Assembly: GCF_001956295.1 (NCBI RefSeq)
Contig: NZ_MRTD01000006.1
Location: forward strand, 1-64,000
Reading direction: 5' to 3'
Length of the DNA stretch: 64,000 nucleotides
DNA from: Paenibacillus sp. FSL A5-0031
GTDB taxonomy: Bacteria; Bacillota; Bacilli; Paenibacillales; Paenibacillaceae
Shown here one piece after another: positions 32,770 through 42,652 of this stretch (position 1 is the stretch's first letter; every line of letters begins with the position of its first letter). The translations under genes were made by a program, and so were the position numbers. The notes below the pieces were generated by a model. That model saw only the letters and a program-made list of their open reading frames with translations. It ran no database searches and had not been told where the DNA came from.

Positions 32770-33153
32770 TTGTAAAACCTCCAGTAAAACATATTTTGAA
32801 GGGGAGACCCCTTTGACCCCCATTTTCACTTTACAACCACTTAAGTACGTTTTCGAACCCACCTAAATCCTCCCTTCCAAGGGAGGACCTAAGGGGCGCT
32901 GCGCCCTCTGGACACCTGCGAATTGGACTAACGTAGGAGAGCCAGAGGGCGCACCTTAGCAACTGTTGAGCGTGGCTCGCTTTCGTCCCTGCGGGACACG
33001 CTCAACAGTTGCTCGCATGGGGAATGTGTCCTTGCGGGACGCCATTTCCAGTACGAAGTACAAAGGAATGTGCCCCTGCGGGACATCATTCACGGTGCGA
33101 GAACAAAGGAATATAAGATGAGGGGGGCATCTGCCCCCCTACTTTTTATAAAA
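32770..33153. repeat. Repeat-rich icd-mdh spacer with nested inverted repeats
   Basis: No gene is seen. The spacer holds an inverted repeat CTAAGG...GCGCCCTCTGG (32889-32911 with 32942-32959), a 17-bp perfect inverted repeat AGCAACTGTTGAGCGTG (32958-32974 with 32997-33013), three copies of a palindromic core like GTCCCTGCGGGAC (32985, 33028, 33072), of which the last two sit in a longer direct repeat beginning GGAATGTG, and a small AAGGGG/CCCCTT hairpin (32799-32813). It has the look of mosaic intergenic repeat DNA. Confidence 0.75.
33121..33140 (-). terminator. Hairpin directly after icd
   Basis: Perfect 9-bp stem AGGGGGGCA / TGCCCCCCT with a 2-base turn, 13 bp past the icd stop. The minus-strand tail is only mildly T-rich; the plus-strand tail ACTTTTTAT is better but there is no plus gene. 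It may attenuate readthrough into mdh. Confidence 0.6.
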
Positions 33154-34449
33154 CTACATGTTTTTGATGATTTCGTCTGCGAATGCGGAACATTTTACTT
33201 CTGTTGCGCCTTCCATCAAACGAGCGAAGTCATAAGTTACTGTTTTGTTGTTGATCGAAGCTTCCATACCTTTATAGATAAGGTCAGCCGCTTCTTGCCA
33301 GCCTAGGTGCTCAAGAAGCATTACGCCGGAAAGGATTACGGAACCTGGGTTAACTACGTCAAGGTCAGCATATTTCGGAGCTGTACCGTGAGTAGCTTCG
33401 AAGATTGCGTGTCCAGTCAAGTAGTTGATGTTCGCGCCCGGAGCAATACCGATACCGCCAACTTGTGCTGCAAGAGCATCGGACAAGTAGTCGCCGTTCA
33501 AGTTCAATGTAGCGATAACATCAAAGTCAGTTGGACGAGTAAGTACTTGTTGCAATGCGATATCCGCAATTGCGTCTTTAACGATTAGCTTGCCAGCTGC
33601 TTCTGCATCTTTTTGTGCTTTGTTAGCTGCGTCAGTGCCTTCTGCTTCTTTAATGCGGTCGTATTGACCCCATGTGAAAGTCTCGTTAGCGAATTCTTCT
33701 TCAGCCACTTCGTAGCCCCAGTTTTTGAACGCGCCTTCTGTGTATTTCATGATGTTGCCTTTGTGTACAAGTGTAACTGATTTTTTGCTGTGTTTGATTG
33801 CGTACTCGATCGCTGCGCGAACAAGACGTTTCGAACCTTCTTTCGATACTGGCTTAATGCCGATACCGGAAGTTTCTGGGAAGCGGATTTTGTTAGCTCC
33901 CATTTCGTTTTGCAAGAACTCGATTACTTTCTTCACTTCTGCAGAACCTTCTTGGTACTCGATGCCCGCATAGATATCTTCTGTATTTTCACGGAAAATA
34001 ACCATGTCAACAAGCTCAGGACGTTTTACTGGGGAAGGTACACCAGTGAAGTAACGAACAGGACGCAAGCAAGTGTAAAGATCAAGTTCTTGACGAAGTG
34101 CAACGTTCAATGAACGAATGCCGCCGCCGATAGGCGTAGTCAAAGGTCCTTTAATTGCAACGATATATTCACGGATTGCTGTCAATGTATCAGCAGGCAG
34201 CCACTCGCCGTATGTGTTGAAAGCTTTTTCGCCGGCAAATACTTCGTACCAAGCGATTTTTTTCTCGCCGTTATAAGCTTTTTCTACCGCTGCATCAAGT
34301 GCGCGTTTCGAAGCTTTCCAAATGTCGCGGCCAGTGCCGTCGCCTTCGATAAAAGGAATAATTGGGTTGTTAGGTACTTGAAGAACACCGTTGTCAATTG
34401 TAATTTGTTCGCCTTCAGTTGGAAGCGCGAATTTTTCGAACTTAGCCAT
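33154..34449 (-). CDS. icd: Isocitrate dehydrogenase (NADP)
   Basis: Oxidative decarboxylation of isocitrate to 2-oxoglutarate in the TCA cycle. The 431-residue product matches the length of bacterial homodimeric NADP-IDH. Visible motifs are [14 protein letters not shown], the substrate Ser in [14 protein letters not shown], the catalytic Lys in [27 protein letters not shown] for metal binding and THGTAPKYA of the coenzyme site. ATG follows AGGAGG. It is between citZ and mdh, an order shared with B. subtilis, with an attenuator-like hairpin before it. Confidence 0.95.
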   Translation of the reverse strand: MAKFEKFALPTEGEQITIDNGVLQVPNNPIIPFIEGDGTGRDIWKASKRALDAAVEKAYNGEKKIAWYEVFAGEKAFNTYGEWLPADTLTAIREYIVAIKGPLTTPIGGGIRSLNVALRQELDLYTCLRPVRYFTGVPSPVKRPELVDMVIFRENTEDIYAGIEYQEGSAEVKKVIEFLQNEMGANKIRFPETSGIGIKPVSKEGSKRLVRAAIEYAIKHSKKSVTLVHKGNIMKYTEGAFKNWGYEVAEEEFANETFTWGQYDRIKEAEGTDAANKAQKDAEAAGKLIVKDAIADIALQQVLTRPTDFDVIATLNLNGDYLSDALAAQVGGIGIAPGANINYLTGHAIFEATHGTAPKYADLDVVNPGSVILSGVMLLEHLGWQEAADLIYKGMEASINNKTVTYDFARLMEGATEVKCSAFADEIIKNM

Positions 34450-34524
34450 GAATAAAATCCTCCTTAGAATTGTACCTGCTTTATAGCAAGTATAAATGAA
34501 ATATAATGTCTTTTTTTAAAGAAC

Positions 34525-34551
34525 AGAGAGCGTAGAGCTTATCCGCTCTCT
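34525..34551 (-). terminator. Hairpin between citZ and icd
   Basis: Stem AGAGAGCG / CGCTCTCT with an 11-nt loop; on the minus strand GTTCTTTAAAAAAAG follows. It could terminate or attenuate citZ transcription and reduce icd readthrough. Confidence 0.6.
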
Positions 34552-34573
34552 CTATTGTAACTTAAATCACGAA

Positions 34574-35686
34574 TTAACGCTGTTCAATCGGAATGTACTT
34601 CGCATTAACCGGACCAACATAGTCGGCACGCGGACGGATCAAGCGGTTATCTTGGTATTGCTCAAGAATATGCGCGCTCCAACCAGATACCCGGCTGATT
34701 GCAAAAATAGGCGTGAACAAGTCACGTGGAATTTCAAGCGTTGTATATACAGACGCTGAGTAGAAGTCCACATTAGGCTTCAAGCCTTTTTGTCCAGTTA
34801 CCAGCTCTTCAATTTTAACAGACATTTCGTAAAGCTCCATATTGCCTGTCAGCTTGCCAAGCTCGCGGGACATTTTTTGCAGATGCTTCGCGCGGGGATC
34901 GCCGTTTTTGTATACGCGGTGACCAAAGCCCATAATTTTCACTTTGTTTGCAAGCGCGTTGTTAATAAAGCTTTCAACGTTAGCGGTAGAACCGATTTCT
35001 TCAAGCATAACCATTACAGCTTCGTTTGCACCGCCATGAAGTGGGCCTTTCAAAGCGCCAATCGCGGACGTTACACCGGAATAAATGTCCGACAACGTTG
35101 CTACGGTTACACGAGCAGCAAATGTCGACGCATTCAACTCGTGGTCAGCATGAAGAACGAGCGCTTGATCAAGTGCTTTAACAGCAACTTCAGCCGGCTC
35201 GCTGCCAGTGAGCATATACAAGAAATTATAGGCGATGGATACGCCTTTCTTTGGAGCTACAGGCTCTTGTCCTAGGCGAATGCGTGAAAAAGCAGCAATA
35301 ATTGTTGGCAGCTGCGCCTGCAATTTAATTGCTTTCAATTGATTCGCTTCAGGAGACATATCGTTTGCAGATTCATCGTACAATGCTAAGCTGGATACTG
35401 CCGTACGAAGCGCAGCCATAGAATTTGTATTTTTTGGATATAGCTTGATTTGATCAATTACGCCTTCTGGAAGCGCTGCAAATTGATCCAATTGCTTTTG
35501 CAGTCCATCAAGCTCAGAACGATTCGGTAGTTTACCGTACCATAGCAGGTAGGCAACCTCTTCAAAAGTAGCGTTTTCCGCAAGATCATCAATATCAATA
35601 CCGCGGTATGTCAATACGCCATCAATAATGGAGCTGATGGAGGACGTCGCTGCGACAATTCCTTCCAGACCTTTAGTTGCTGTCAT
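34574..35686 (-). CDS. citZ: Citrate synthase
   Basis: Condenses acetyl-CoA and oxaloacetate to citrate, the entry step of the TCA cycle. The 370-residue protein is of the short type of Gram-positive bacteria and archaea. It shows the catalytic His residues in GPLHGGANE and GFGHRVYK, and the Asp in the C-terminal DFYSASVY. ATG 35686 follows AAAGGAGAG; the frame opens 20 codons earlier without a site. First gene of citZ-icd-mdh. A CcpC-box-like sequence lies 109 bp upstream of the start. The 2-methylcitrate synthase alternative is less likely given the neighbours. Confidence 0.95.
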   Translation of the reverse strand: MTATKGLEGIVAATSSISSIIDGVLTYRGIDIDDLAENATFEEVAYLLWYGKLPNRSELDGLQKQLDQFAALPEGVIDQIKLYPKNTNSMAALRTAVSSLALYDESANDMSPEANQLKAIKLQAQLPTIIAAFSRIRLGQEPVAPKKGVSIAYNFLYMLTGSEPAEVAVKALDQALVLHADHELNASTFAARVTVATLSDIYSGVTSAIGALKGPLHGGANEAVMVMLEEIGSTANVESFINNALANKVKIMGFGHRVYKNGDPRAKHLQKMSRELGKLTGNMELYEMSVKIEELVTGQKGLKPNVDFYSASVYTTLEIPRDLFTPIFAISRVSGWSAHILEQYQDNRLIRPRADYVGPVNAKYIPIEQR

Positions 35687-35794
35687 CGTTCTCTCTCCTT
35701 TAACATGGTTATCGTAAACAATAAAAAGGGGTCGTTTTTGTACCATCGCCTTTAATCATAAATGATTTCGGCAATTATGTGAACAAATACAGAC

Positions 35795-35809
35795 ATAAAA
35801 ATGCTTTAT
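35795..35809. promoter_or_regulatory. CcpC-box-like dyad upstream of citZ
   Basis: ATAA-AAATGCT-TTAT matches exactly the ATAA-N7-TTAT dyad known for the LysR-type TCA regulator CcpC of B. subtilis, at a promoter-proximal position in the citZ-ppx divergent region. The region is AT-rich, so a chance match is possible. Confidence 0.4.
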
Positions 35810-35915
35810 CAGCGTCATCAATATTTTTTTCGCTTATTATTTCTCCGCTTCACTTCGTATGCTCAAACTGCATTTTTCCCTATTCGCTCCAATTTTAGCC
35901 GCAGCATAAACTATT

Positions 35916-35943
35916 TTTACAGAAACGGATAAAGTGGTAAAAT
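35916..35943 (+). promoter_or_regulatory. ppx promoter
   Basis: TTTACA (35916-35921) and TAAAAT (35938-35943) with 16-bp spacing, about 50 bp before the ATG at 35993. An earlier in-frame ATG at 35942 overlaps the -10 box, which supports the later start. Confidence 0.5.
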
Positions 35944-35992
35944 GTCAAAAAGAGAACTTACAGAGCAAATTTTGCCGTATTGGAGGCGCAAC

Positions 35993-37540
35993 ATGACAGG
36001 ACAACGCATCGGAATTATTGACATAGGCTCCAACTCCGTCCGTCTCGTCGTTTACGAGAAGACAGCAAATGGTGCTCATCGTGTGGCGGATAGCAGTAAA
36101 CGGCCTGCCAGACTAAGCGAACGTATTGATGAAAACGGATGTCTGCCAGGTGCAGCGATCGATGATCTGATCGACACACTGAATCATTTTACCATGATTT
36201 GCACACATAATCATACAAGCCATATTCGAGCAGTCGCAACGGCTGCTATTCGAAATGCAAATAATCGTTCAGAAATCCTTGCTCGTATTCATTCGGCCAC
36301 AGGCTTATCCATCGAATTGCTCACCGGTGAGGATGAAGCTTCGTACGGCTTTCTCGGGATGATTAACTCACTCCATATACGTGACGGCCTTCTCATTGAT
36401 ATCGGCGGCGGAAGCACCGAGCTTTCATTATTTCGCAACCGCGTACTCGTTCATTCGGTATCCTTTCCGTTTGGTTGCGTAAGCTTCAACAAACGTTTCG
36501 GCACAAAAGGCACGCTTCAAGATGAAGACCTGAAGGCGCTTGAAGCTATCGTTGCAGAAGCGGCTCGAAACGAGACCTGGATTGGAGAAACAGCAGGACT
36601 GCCTCTCGTCGGTGTCGGTGGCACGGTGCGTGCATTAGGAAAAATGCATCAAGCCGCATACAAATACCCTTTTCCGCAAACGCATAATTATCCGATTACG
36701 AGCGAGCACGTTGATGAGCTCTTCCATCAAATGCGCAAGCTTCCGCTTGATAAAAGACGTAAGCTTCCGGGCTTGTCCAAGGATCGTGCTGATGTAGTTG
36801 TACCCGGTGTCGCTATTTTACGCGTATTATTCCGTGCAACCAAAGCAACTTATTACCGAATTTGCGGTGCTGGACTGCGCGATGGCTTGTTCCATGCAAC
36901 CAGATTCCCAAATCGTCCAAAACTAGATGATGTGCTCAAATATAGCCTGACAAATTTAAGTGCCCTGCATCCGGAAGCACCAAAGCAGCACGTGCTGCAG
37001 GTCAATCGAATCTCTCTAGAGATTTATGATGTCCTGAACTATGTTCAACCATTGACACCTCAATCGAGAGTGCTGCTTGACACAGCGTCACAGTTGTTCC
37101 GAATCGGTGCATCCATCGATTATTACGAATATGCAAGGCATTCCTTCTACCTTATTGTTAATTCCCAGTTGAATGGGCTAACGCATCGCGAGATGATTAT
37201 GACAGCAGCTATCGCTTCTTACAAAAGCAAAGGCCGGGCTCGTCAGCACATTTCCGAATATAAGGAACTGCTCAACGAATCCGACCTTGAAGTCATTTAT
37301 AAGCTTGGCTCACTGCTTCAGCTGTCGACAGCGCTTGATCGGGGGGAAACACAAGCCATTGCTCAACTAAATGTCCAATTATCTGGTTATCAGCTGCTGC
37401 TTCGCCCGGTTCAGCCGCGAGGAACGCTTGCAGTTGAGCGCCGAGAAGTGGAGGAGCTCGCCAGCGAATTCAAGAAACTTTGGGGATTCACGCCGAGCCT
37501 CGACTTTTCGTCTACGCACGTCCCTTCCAAGACGCTATAA
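35993..37540 (+). CDS. ppx: Exopolyphosphatase (Ppx/GppA family)
   Basis: Removes terminal phosphates from inorganic polyphosphate. The 515-residue product has the ASKHA-type phosphate loops IGIIDIGSNSVRLVVYE and LLIDIGGGSTELSLF and a catalytic Glu expected in LTGEDEASYGFLG, plus a C-terminal HD-like helical domain (about 320-500) as in long Ppx forms. ATG 35993 follows TTGGAGG by 6 nt. The gene runs toward ppk, the polyphosphate-making enzyme, and the two coding regions overlap by 29 bp at their 3' ends. A GppA (pppGpp phosphatase) role is a possible alternative. Confidence 0.92.
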   Translation: MTGQRIGIIDIGSNSVRLVVYEKTANGAHRVADSSKRPARLSERIDENGCLPGAAIDDLIDTLNHFTMICTHNHTSHIRAVATAAIRNANNRSEILARIHSATGLSIELLTGEDEASYGFLGMINSLHIRDGLLIDIGGGSTELSLFRNRVLVHSVSFPFGCVSFNKRFGTKGTLQDEDLKALEAIVAEAARNETWIGETAGLPLVGVGGTVRALGKMHQAAYKYPFPQTHNYPITSEHVDELFHQMRKLPLDKRRKLPGLSKDRADVVVPGVAILRVLFRATKATYYRICGAGLRDGLFHATRFPNRPKLDDVLKYSLTNLSALHPEAPKQHVLQVNRISLEIYDVLNYVQPLTPQSRVLLDTASQLFRIGASIDYYEYARHSFYLIVNSQLNGLTHREMIMTAAIASYKSKGRARQHISEYKELLNESDLEVIYKLGSLLQLSTALDRGETQAIAQLNVQLSGYQLLLRPVQPRGTLAVERREVEELASEFKKLWGFTPSLDFSSTHVPSKTL

Positions 37541-39578
37541 CCTTTGCCTCGAATTGACTGCGGAACGGCTCTTTATCAGCACTAGAAAGATGCTCATAAG
37601 TACCGTTCGGCTGCAATTCACGGGCTTTTACATTATCATCGATATTAAGCTGAAGCATCTTAATCAATATTTGTCTCAAAATTGGATCAAATACTGGACA
37701 CATAAGCTCGATCCTTCTTGTAAGATTACGAGTCATCCAATCCGCGCTCGACAAATACACCTCTTCTTCCCCGCCATTGTGGAAGTACATAATCCGTGCA
37801 TGCTCCAGAAAACGGTCGACGATACTTATTACCTGAATATTTTCACTGCGCCCAGGAACACCCGGCCGCAAGCAGCAAACGCCGCGAACGATTAATACGA
37901 TTTTCACTCCCGCTTGAGAGGCTTCATAAAGCTTATCGATCATCTCTTGATTCGATAAAGAATTCATTTTGGCAATAATGCGAGCTGGCTTGCCGGCTGC
38001 TGCATTCAATCTTTCCCTATCGATTAACCGATATAGCTTTTCCTTCAAATCAGAAGGCGCAACGCCAAAAGCTTTCCACTCATAAGGCGATGAATAACCC
38101 GTAACCTCGTTGAACAAAGCCGAAGCATCGCCGCCGATTATTGGATGTGACGTAAAAAGTCCAATATCCGTATATAATGTTGCCGTACTGTCATTATAAT
38201 TCCCTGTCCCTACATGAACGTAGCGGCGCAGCGTGCCCTGCTCTCGTCTTACAACCAACAAGATTTTCGCATGTGTCTTCAGACCAACTAGGCCGTAAAC
38301 GACATGGCAACCAGCCTTCTCCAGCTGGCGCGCCCAAGCGATGTTCCTTTCCTCGTCAAACCTCGCCTTTAGCTCTACAACGACCGTTACCTGCTTACCG
38401 GCTTCGCCTGCCTTAGCAAGCGCTTGAACGAGCGCAGACTGGCCGCTCACGCGGTATAACGTCATTTTTATCGCTAGCACGTCGGGATCATAAGCAGCCT
38501 GCATGACAAAGTCATTAACCGCATCAAATGATTCATATGGATGGTACATCAAAACATCGCGCTGGCGGATGACCTCAAACATATCGTCCGTGTGGTCAAA
38601 TTCTCTTGGATAAATTGGCTCAAGCTTCTCATACCGCAAATTATCATTGCCCGGTACCGCTCCTGCAAACTTCATCAAAAAGCTTAAATCAAGCGGTCCA
38701 TCTATTTCAAATAAATTATCTTCGATTTCGAGCTCTTCGGTAAGCATTTCGAGCGCATAAGGGTGCATACCCTTGGAAACCTCCAGCCTTACAGGAATTC
38801 CCCAGCGGCGGCGACGCAGCTCTTTCTCGATCTCCTCAAGCAAATCCTCGGCATCTTCTTCATTCAATGTAATATCCGCATCCCTTGTTAAGCGGAACGG
38901 GTTCACTGAGAATGGAATATAACCGTTGAATAACGTATCGATGAACTTTTCAATTAAATCTTCAAGAAGCACAAACTCCGTTTTCTTGCTGTTAATTCGT
39001 CCAGGAACAGGTACAAATCTCGGTAAAATAGAAGGTACTTGAACAATCGCAAATAACGGCTCCTCTTCAGACGGATCACTCTCTTGTCTAAGAAGTACTG
39101 CTAAATACAGCTCTTTCGTATGAACAAGCGGGAATGGTCTGCTCTGATCGACAGCCATCGGCGTAAGTACTGGAAATACGATTTCATGAAAATAATCCGA
39201 GACTGCTTTCGTTTGCGTTATATTAAGCTCATCCAGCGAACGAATAAAAATGCCCTCACGACTGAGGCTTCGGAACACTTCTCTGTATGTACGATATTGA
39301 TCATGGACCATTTGGGTTGCTCGCTTAATCAGCCGCTTCCAAAGTCCAGAGGGCGTATAGCCCGTAAAATCAGTTTTGGATAAGCCGGCTCTCATCTGCA
39401 TCTGGATGCCAGCAACTCGCACGCTCATAAATTCATCCAAATTGCTTGAGACAATTGCCAAAAACTTTGCTCTCTCAAGCAGCGGATTGCTTAGATCCTG
39501 CGCCTCTTGAAGAACTCTTCGGTTGAATTCGATCCAACTTAAGTCACGATTTACATAGTTGGACAAAAGCTTGGTCAT
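37512..39578 (-). CDS. ppk: Polyphosphate kinase 1
   Basis: Reversibly polymerises the gamma-phosphate of ATP into polyphosphate. The 688-residue protein has the PPK1 N-terminal domain (NRDLSWIEFNRRVLQEA), the central domain, and two phospholipase-D-like C-terminal domains; the phosphorylated His is expected in KTHAKI near residue 436, close to VHVGTGNYND. Start ATG 39578 follows GGAGGCGTGAGAA. Its terminal 29 bp are antisense to the end of ppx, with no terminator between the genes, so transcripts must run into each other. Confidence 0.95.
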   Translation of the reverse strand: MTKLLSNYVNRDLSWIEFNRRVLQEAQDLSNPLLERAKFLAIVSSNLDEFMSVRVAGIQMQMRAGLSKTDFTGYTPSGLWKRLIKRATQMVHDQYRTYREVFRSLSREGIFIRSLDELNITQTKAVSDYFHEIVFPVLTPMAVDQSRPFPLVHTKELYLAVLLRQESDPSEEEPLFAIVQVPSILPRFVPVPGRINSKKTEFVLLEDLIEKFIDTLFNGYIPFSVNPFRLTRDADITLNEEDAEDLLEEIEKELRRRRWGIPVRLEVSKGMHPYALEMLTEELEIEDNLFEIDGPLDLSFLMKFAGAVPGNDNLRYEKLEPIYPREFDHTDDMFEVIRQRDVLMYHPYESFDAVNDFVMQAAYDPDVLAIKMTLYRVSGQSALVQALAKAGEAGKQVTVVVELKARFDEERNIAWARQLEKAGCHVVYGLVGLKTHAKILLVVRREQGTLRRYVHVGTGNYNDSTATLYTDIGLFTSHPIIGGDASALFNEVTGYSSPYEWKAFGVAPSDLKEKLYRLIDRERLNAAAGKPARIIAKMNSLSNQEMIDKLYEASQAGVKIVLIVRGVCCLRPGVPGRSENIQVISIVDRFLEHARIMYFHNGGEEEVYLSSADWMTRNLTRRIELMCPVFDPILRQILIKMLQLNIDDNVKARELQPNGTYEHLSSADKEPFRSQFEAKVIASWKGRA

Positions 39579-39746
39579 TTCTCACGCCTCCTGAGTAATT
39601 TTGCGAAATAAACCTGCTTTTCTAACATACGCGTCTAGCCTCATATCAAGAATGCTAATATGACGACAAGAAACGACTTATATCTATCTCATTATGAAGC
39701 ATGACTATTATTGCCATGTTAACCTTTTGTAAATGTCACGTAAATA

Positions 39747-40139
39747 TTAGAATCTTCCGATCTTAAAATTGCCGTTTCGTATTCTTTTCTCTAATTCACG
39801 CAGCATGATTAGTCTATAAAAGGTTCTTGTAAATGGAATAAGCAGCGTAATGCCTATGATGTCAGACAGAAAACCTGGCAGCAGCAGCAAAATGCCTCCT
39901 GCTAGCACACATAATCCATCTAATAGCGACTGGCCAGGAATTTGTCCAGCTTGCATTTGACGCTGAGCCTCTCCCCATACTTTTCGCCCTTCCATTCGAG
40001 CCAAATAAGCGCCTGCCAAACCCATGAGGATCAGTATAAAAAAAGTGTTCCAGCCCCCGATCCAGCCGCTAACTTGAAAAATTCCCCAAAGCTCAACTAG
40101 TGGAACAACAATTAAAACTGCCAACAGCCATTTATACAT
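39747..40139 (-). CDS. fxsA: FxsA-family membrane protein
   Basis: Small inner-membrane protein; in E. coli FxsA relieves exclusion of phage T7 by F plasmid, but the cellular role is unknown. The 130-residue product has an N-terminal helix (LLAVLIVVPLVELWGI), a second helix, a conserved cytoplasmic segment (GAYLARMEGRKVWGEAQRQM), and a third helix with the GGILLLLPGFLSDIIG motif that defines the family. ATG 40139 follows AGGAGG. It lies after the thioesterase gene in the same direction, separated by a 69-bp spacer with imperfect direct repeats. Confidence 0.88.
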   Translation of the reverse strand: MYKWLLAVLIVVPLVELWGIFQVSGWIGGWNTFFILILMGLAGAYLARMEGRKVWGEAQRQMQAGQIPGQSLLDGLCVLAGGILLLLPGFLSDIIGITLLIPFTRTFYRLIMLRELEKRIRNGNFKIGRF

Positions 40140-40208
40140 GATTGGACCTCCTAAAAGTTTGCGTAGCAAACTTACTTCGTAAGCATATGCTTGGTTTACG
40201 CAGTAAAC

Positions 40209-40676
40209 TTACTTCGTACGCAGCAAATCATACAATTCAGGCATGACTTTGTTTAAGCGCGCTGGTTGCCATGACTCGTTGACCCACACATGCTTGGTTC
40301 CACCCTCCACGAGCAGCTCTCCAGGCAGTGATTCGCTTTCTGATACTACTGACGCATGGAAATCATCCAATGATACCTTTCTTACCTGTGATTCAAAGGA
40401 TACGCGCAGCGGGCTGCAATCAGCAATTCGAGTACAAACGACTACAGTATCGTCATAACGAGCGGGTTGCACATAACGGCAATGCAAATCTATAACCGGC
40501 AGCAGCAATCCTTGCTCTTCAATCGTTTTATAGTCATAACCAGCATTTCTTATCCATTCAGTACGTCCAATTTCGAACCAAGTTACATAATTCCCGTGAA
40601 AAACGACACCCATTTGATCGGTTTCCTGATAACGAACGCGCAGCGGGTGCAGAACCCAAGTGGAAGCTGACAGCAT
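40209..40676 (-). CDS. Acyl-CoA thioesterase, 4HBT hotdog family (YbgC/FadM-like)
   Basis: Probable hydrolase of acyl-CoA thioesters. The 155-residue single-hotdog protein carries the 4-hydroxybenzoyl-CoA thioesterase signature YQETDQMGVVFHGNY, with the catalytic Asp at 20 and His at 27. ATG 40676 follows GGGGGGACATTT; the frame extends 18 codons further without a site. It lies downstream of pyk behind a hairpin and upstream of fxsA. The acyl substrate is not predictable. Confidence 0.88.
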   Translation of the reverse strand: MLSASTWVLHPLRVRYQETDQMGVVFHGNYVTWFEIGRTEWIRNAGYDYKTIEEQGLLLPVIDLHCRYVQPARYDDTVVVCTRIADCSPLRVSFESQVRKVSLDDFHASVVSESESLPGELLVEGGTKHVWVNESWQPARLNKVMPELYDLLRTK

Positions 40677-40728
40677 AAATGTCCCCCCATTTTTATCAAA
40701 ACGAACATGCTTTGACGAAATGATTAGC

Positions 40729-40760
40729 AAAAAGCGACGGTGAGATCACCATCGCTTTTT
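40729..40760. terminator. Terminator after pyk
   Basis: Stem AAAAAGCGACGGTGA / TCACCATCGCTTTTT with one mismatch and a 2-base turn, followed on the minus strand by GCTTTTTGC from the stem itself and on the plus strand by GTTTTTG. It sits 41 bp past the pyk stop. Confidence 0.75.
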
Positions 40761-40800
40761 GTTTTTGTACTATATTGTTGTTAACAAAGGCACTGTTTTA

Positions 40801-42555
40801 TTACAGTACTTTTGATTGGCCGTGATAGATAACGCCTGTTTCGCCATAGATGGTAACTTCCATGCCATCTTGCAGCAATTCAGTTGCATTTTGAATACCA
40901 AGAATAACCGGGATTCCAAGATTCAGGCCAACTACAGCGGCATGGCTAGTAATTCCGCCTTGCTCTGTAATAACTGCGCCAGCTTTTTCAAATGCAGGCA
41001 TATATTCTTTATCTGTGGAGATCGTTACCAAGATTGAACCTTGAGTTGTTTTTGCAATAGCTTCCTCAGGTGTACGAGCTACTACAATTTTACCGATAGC
41101 TGTTTGGCTGCCGATACCTTGTCCTTGTGCCAAAAGCTCACCAATATGGTGAATTTTGATAAGGTTAGTAGTGCCAGCGCGGCCAACTGGAACGCCAGCT
41201 GTAATAACAACTGTATCTCCCAAGCTTAGGAATCCAGTGCTCATTCCGCCTTTTACAGCATTTTCGAACATTTCATCCGTTGTATCCGCATCTGGACCAA
41301 GCACTGCAAATACGCCCCAAATGAGAGATAGACGACGCAATACCTTCTCATCAGTCGTTACAGCAATGATTGGAGCTTTAGGCTTGTACTTGGATACCAT
41401 GCGAGCTGTAAAGCCGCTTTGTGTCGATGTGATGATCGCTTTTGCACCAAGGTCAAGAGCCGAGTTAGCAACAGCTTGGCTGATTGCTTCCGTAACGGAT
41501 ACTTGTTGTGCATTGGCTTGTTTTGTGAAAATTTCACGGTATTCCAAAGCGGCTTCCGCACGCTCAGCAATACGAGCCATTGTTTGTACGGATTCAGTTG
41601 GATATCTTCCCGCAGCTGTTTCGCCGGAAAGCATGATCGCATCAGTACCGTCAAAAATCGCATTTGCAACGTCACTCGCTTCTGCGCGAGTTGGACGCGG
41701 GTTGCGCTGCATGGAATCAAGCATTTGTGTTGCTGTAATGACAGGTTTACCTACACGGTTACCTTTTTTGATCATATTTTTTTGAACGAGCGGCACTTCT
41801 TCAGCTGGAATTTCAACGCCGAGGTCGCCACGCGCTACCATAAGACCGTCAGAAACCTCAAGAATTTCATCAAGGTTGTCTACGCCTTCTTGGTTCTCAA
41901 TTTTGGAGATGATTTGAATGTGACCTGCATTATGACGCTCAAGCAATTCACGAATTTCAAGCACGTCGCTCGCTTTACGTACAAAAGATGCTGCGATGAA
42001 GTCTACGCCTTGCTCGATACCAAATACGATATCGTTAGCATCCTTTTCCGTAATACCAGGCAATGAAATTTTCACGCCAGGAACGTTAACGCCTTTTTTG
42101 CTTTTAATTGGACCGCTGTTTACGATACGGCAAACGATCTCAGTACCTTTAACCTCTTCAACTGTCAATCCGATCAAGCCATCATCAATGAGGATAGTTG
42201 AACCAATTGTTACATCGTTTGGAAGGTTGTTGTAAGTAATAGGAACACGGTTGCGGTCACCCAAAATTTCTTCTGTAGTAAGCGTAACGATTTCACCTTG
42301 ATTAAGCTCAATAGGCTCTTCTTTAAGCTTGCCAAGACGAATTTCAGGACCTTTCGTATCAAGCAAAACCGCTACCGAAGTACCAAGTTCTGCATTTGCA
42401 ATGCGGATGTTTTTAATACGGTTGCCGTGCTCTTCAAAATCTCCGTGTGAGAAGTTAAGACGGGCAACGTTCATACCTGCATTGATTAGCTTTTTTGTGT
42501 TTTCCAGTGATTCGCTGGATGGACCGATAGTACAAACAATTTTCGTTTTACGCAT
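40801..42555 (-). CDS. pyk: Pyruvate kinase
   Basis: Last step of glycolysis, converting PEP and ADP to pyruvate and ATP. The 584-residue protein has the standard barrel ([38 protein letters not shown]) plus the extra C-terminal PEP-utiliser swivelling domain with ITSHAAVVG, as in Bacillus and Geobacillus PK. ATG follows GGAGG. It lies after accDA, as in B. subtilis where accDA precedes pfkA-pyk; here pfkA is not present between them. Confidence 0.96.
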   Translation of the reverse strand: MRKTKIVCTIGPSSESLENTKKLINAGMNVARLNFSHGDFEEHGNRIKNIRIANAELGTSVAVLLDTKGPEIRLGKLKEEPIELNQGEIVTLTTEEILGDRNRVPITYNNLPNDVTIGSTILIDDGLIGLTVEEVKGTEIVCRIVNSGPIKSKKGVNVPGVKISLPGITEKDANDIVFGIEQGVDFIAASFVRKASDVLEIRELLERHNAGHIQIISKIENQEGVDNLDEILEVSDGLMVARGDLGVEIPAEEVPLVQKNMIKKGNRVGKPVITATQMLDSMQRNPRPTRAEASDVANAIFDGTDAIMLSGETAAGRYPTESVQTMARIAERAEAALEYREIFTKQANAQQVSVTEAISQAVANSALDLGAKAIITSTQSGFTARMVSKYKPKAPIIAVTTDEKVLRRLSLIWGVFAVLGPDADTTDEMFENAVKGGMSTGFLSLGDTVVITAGVPVGRAGTTNLIKIHHIGELLAQGQGIGSQTAIGKIVVARTPEEAIAKTTQGSILVTISTDKEYMPAFEKAGAVITEQGGITSHAAVVGLNLGIPVILGIQNATELLQDGMEVTIYGETGVIYHGQSKVL

Positions 42556-42652
42556 GTTAAGTTTCCTCCGTATACTGCCTGATATTCTTTACTATACTGA
42601 CATGACAACCCACTGCTTGTACAGTGAAATAATCATTTTTACATATTATTCA

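Noticed and set aside
32985..33084. Repeated TGCGGGAC cores as a small CRISPR array
   Set aside because: Only three short palindromic cores, unequal spacing and no cas genes; better seen as intergenic repeats.
40147..40220. Imperfect direct repeats AAACTTACTTCGTA between the thioesterase and fxsA genes
   Set aside because: Two short copies only; too little to support a regulatory claim.
41419..42066. Long open frame antisense to pyk
   Set aside because: It lies wholly opposite a strongly identified gene, has Cys/Phe-rich non-protein-like composition and no ribosome site.
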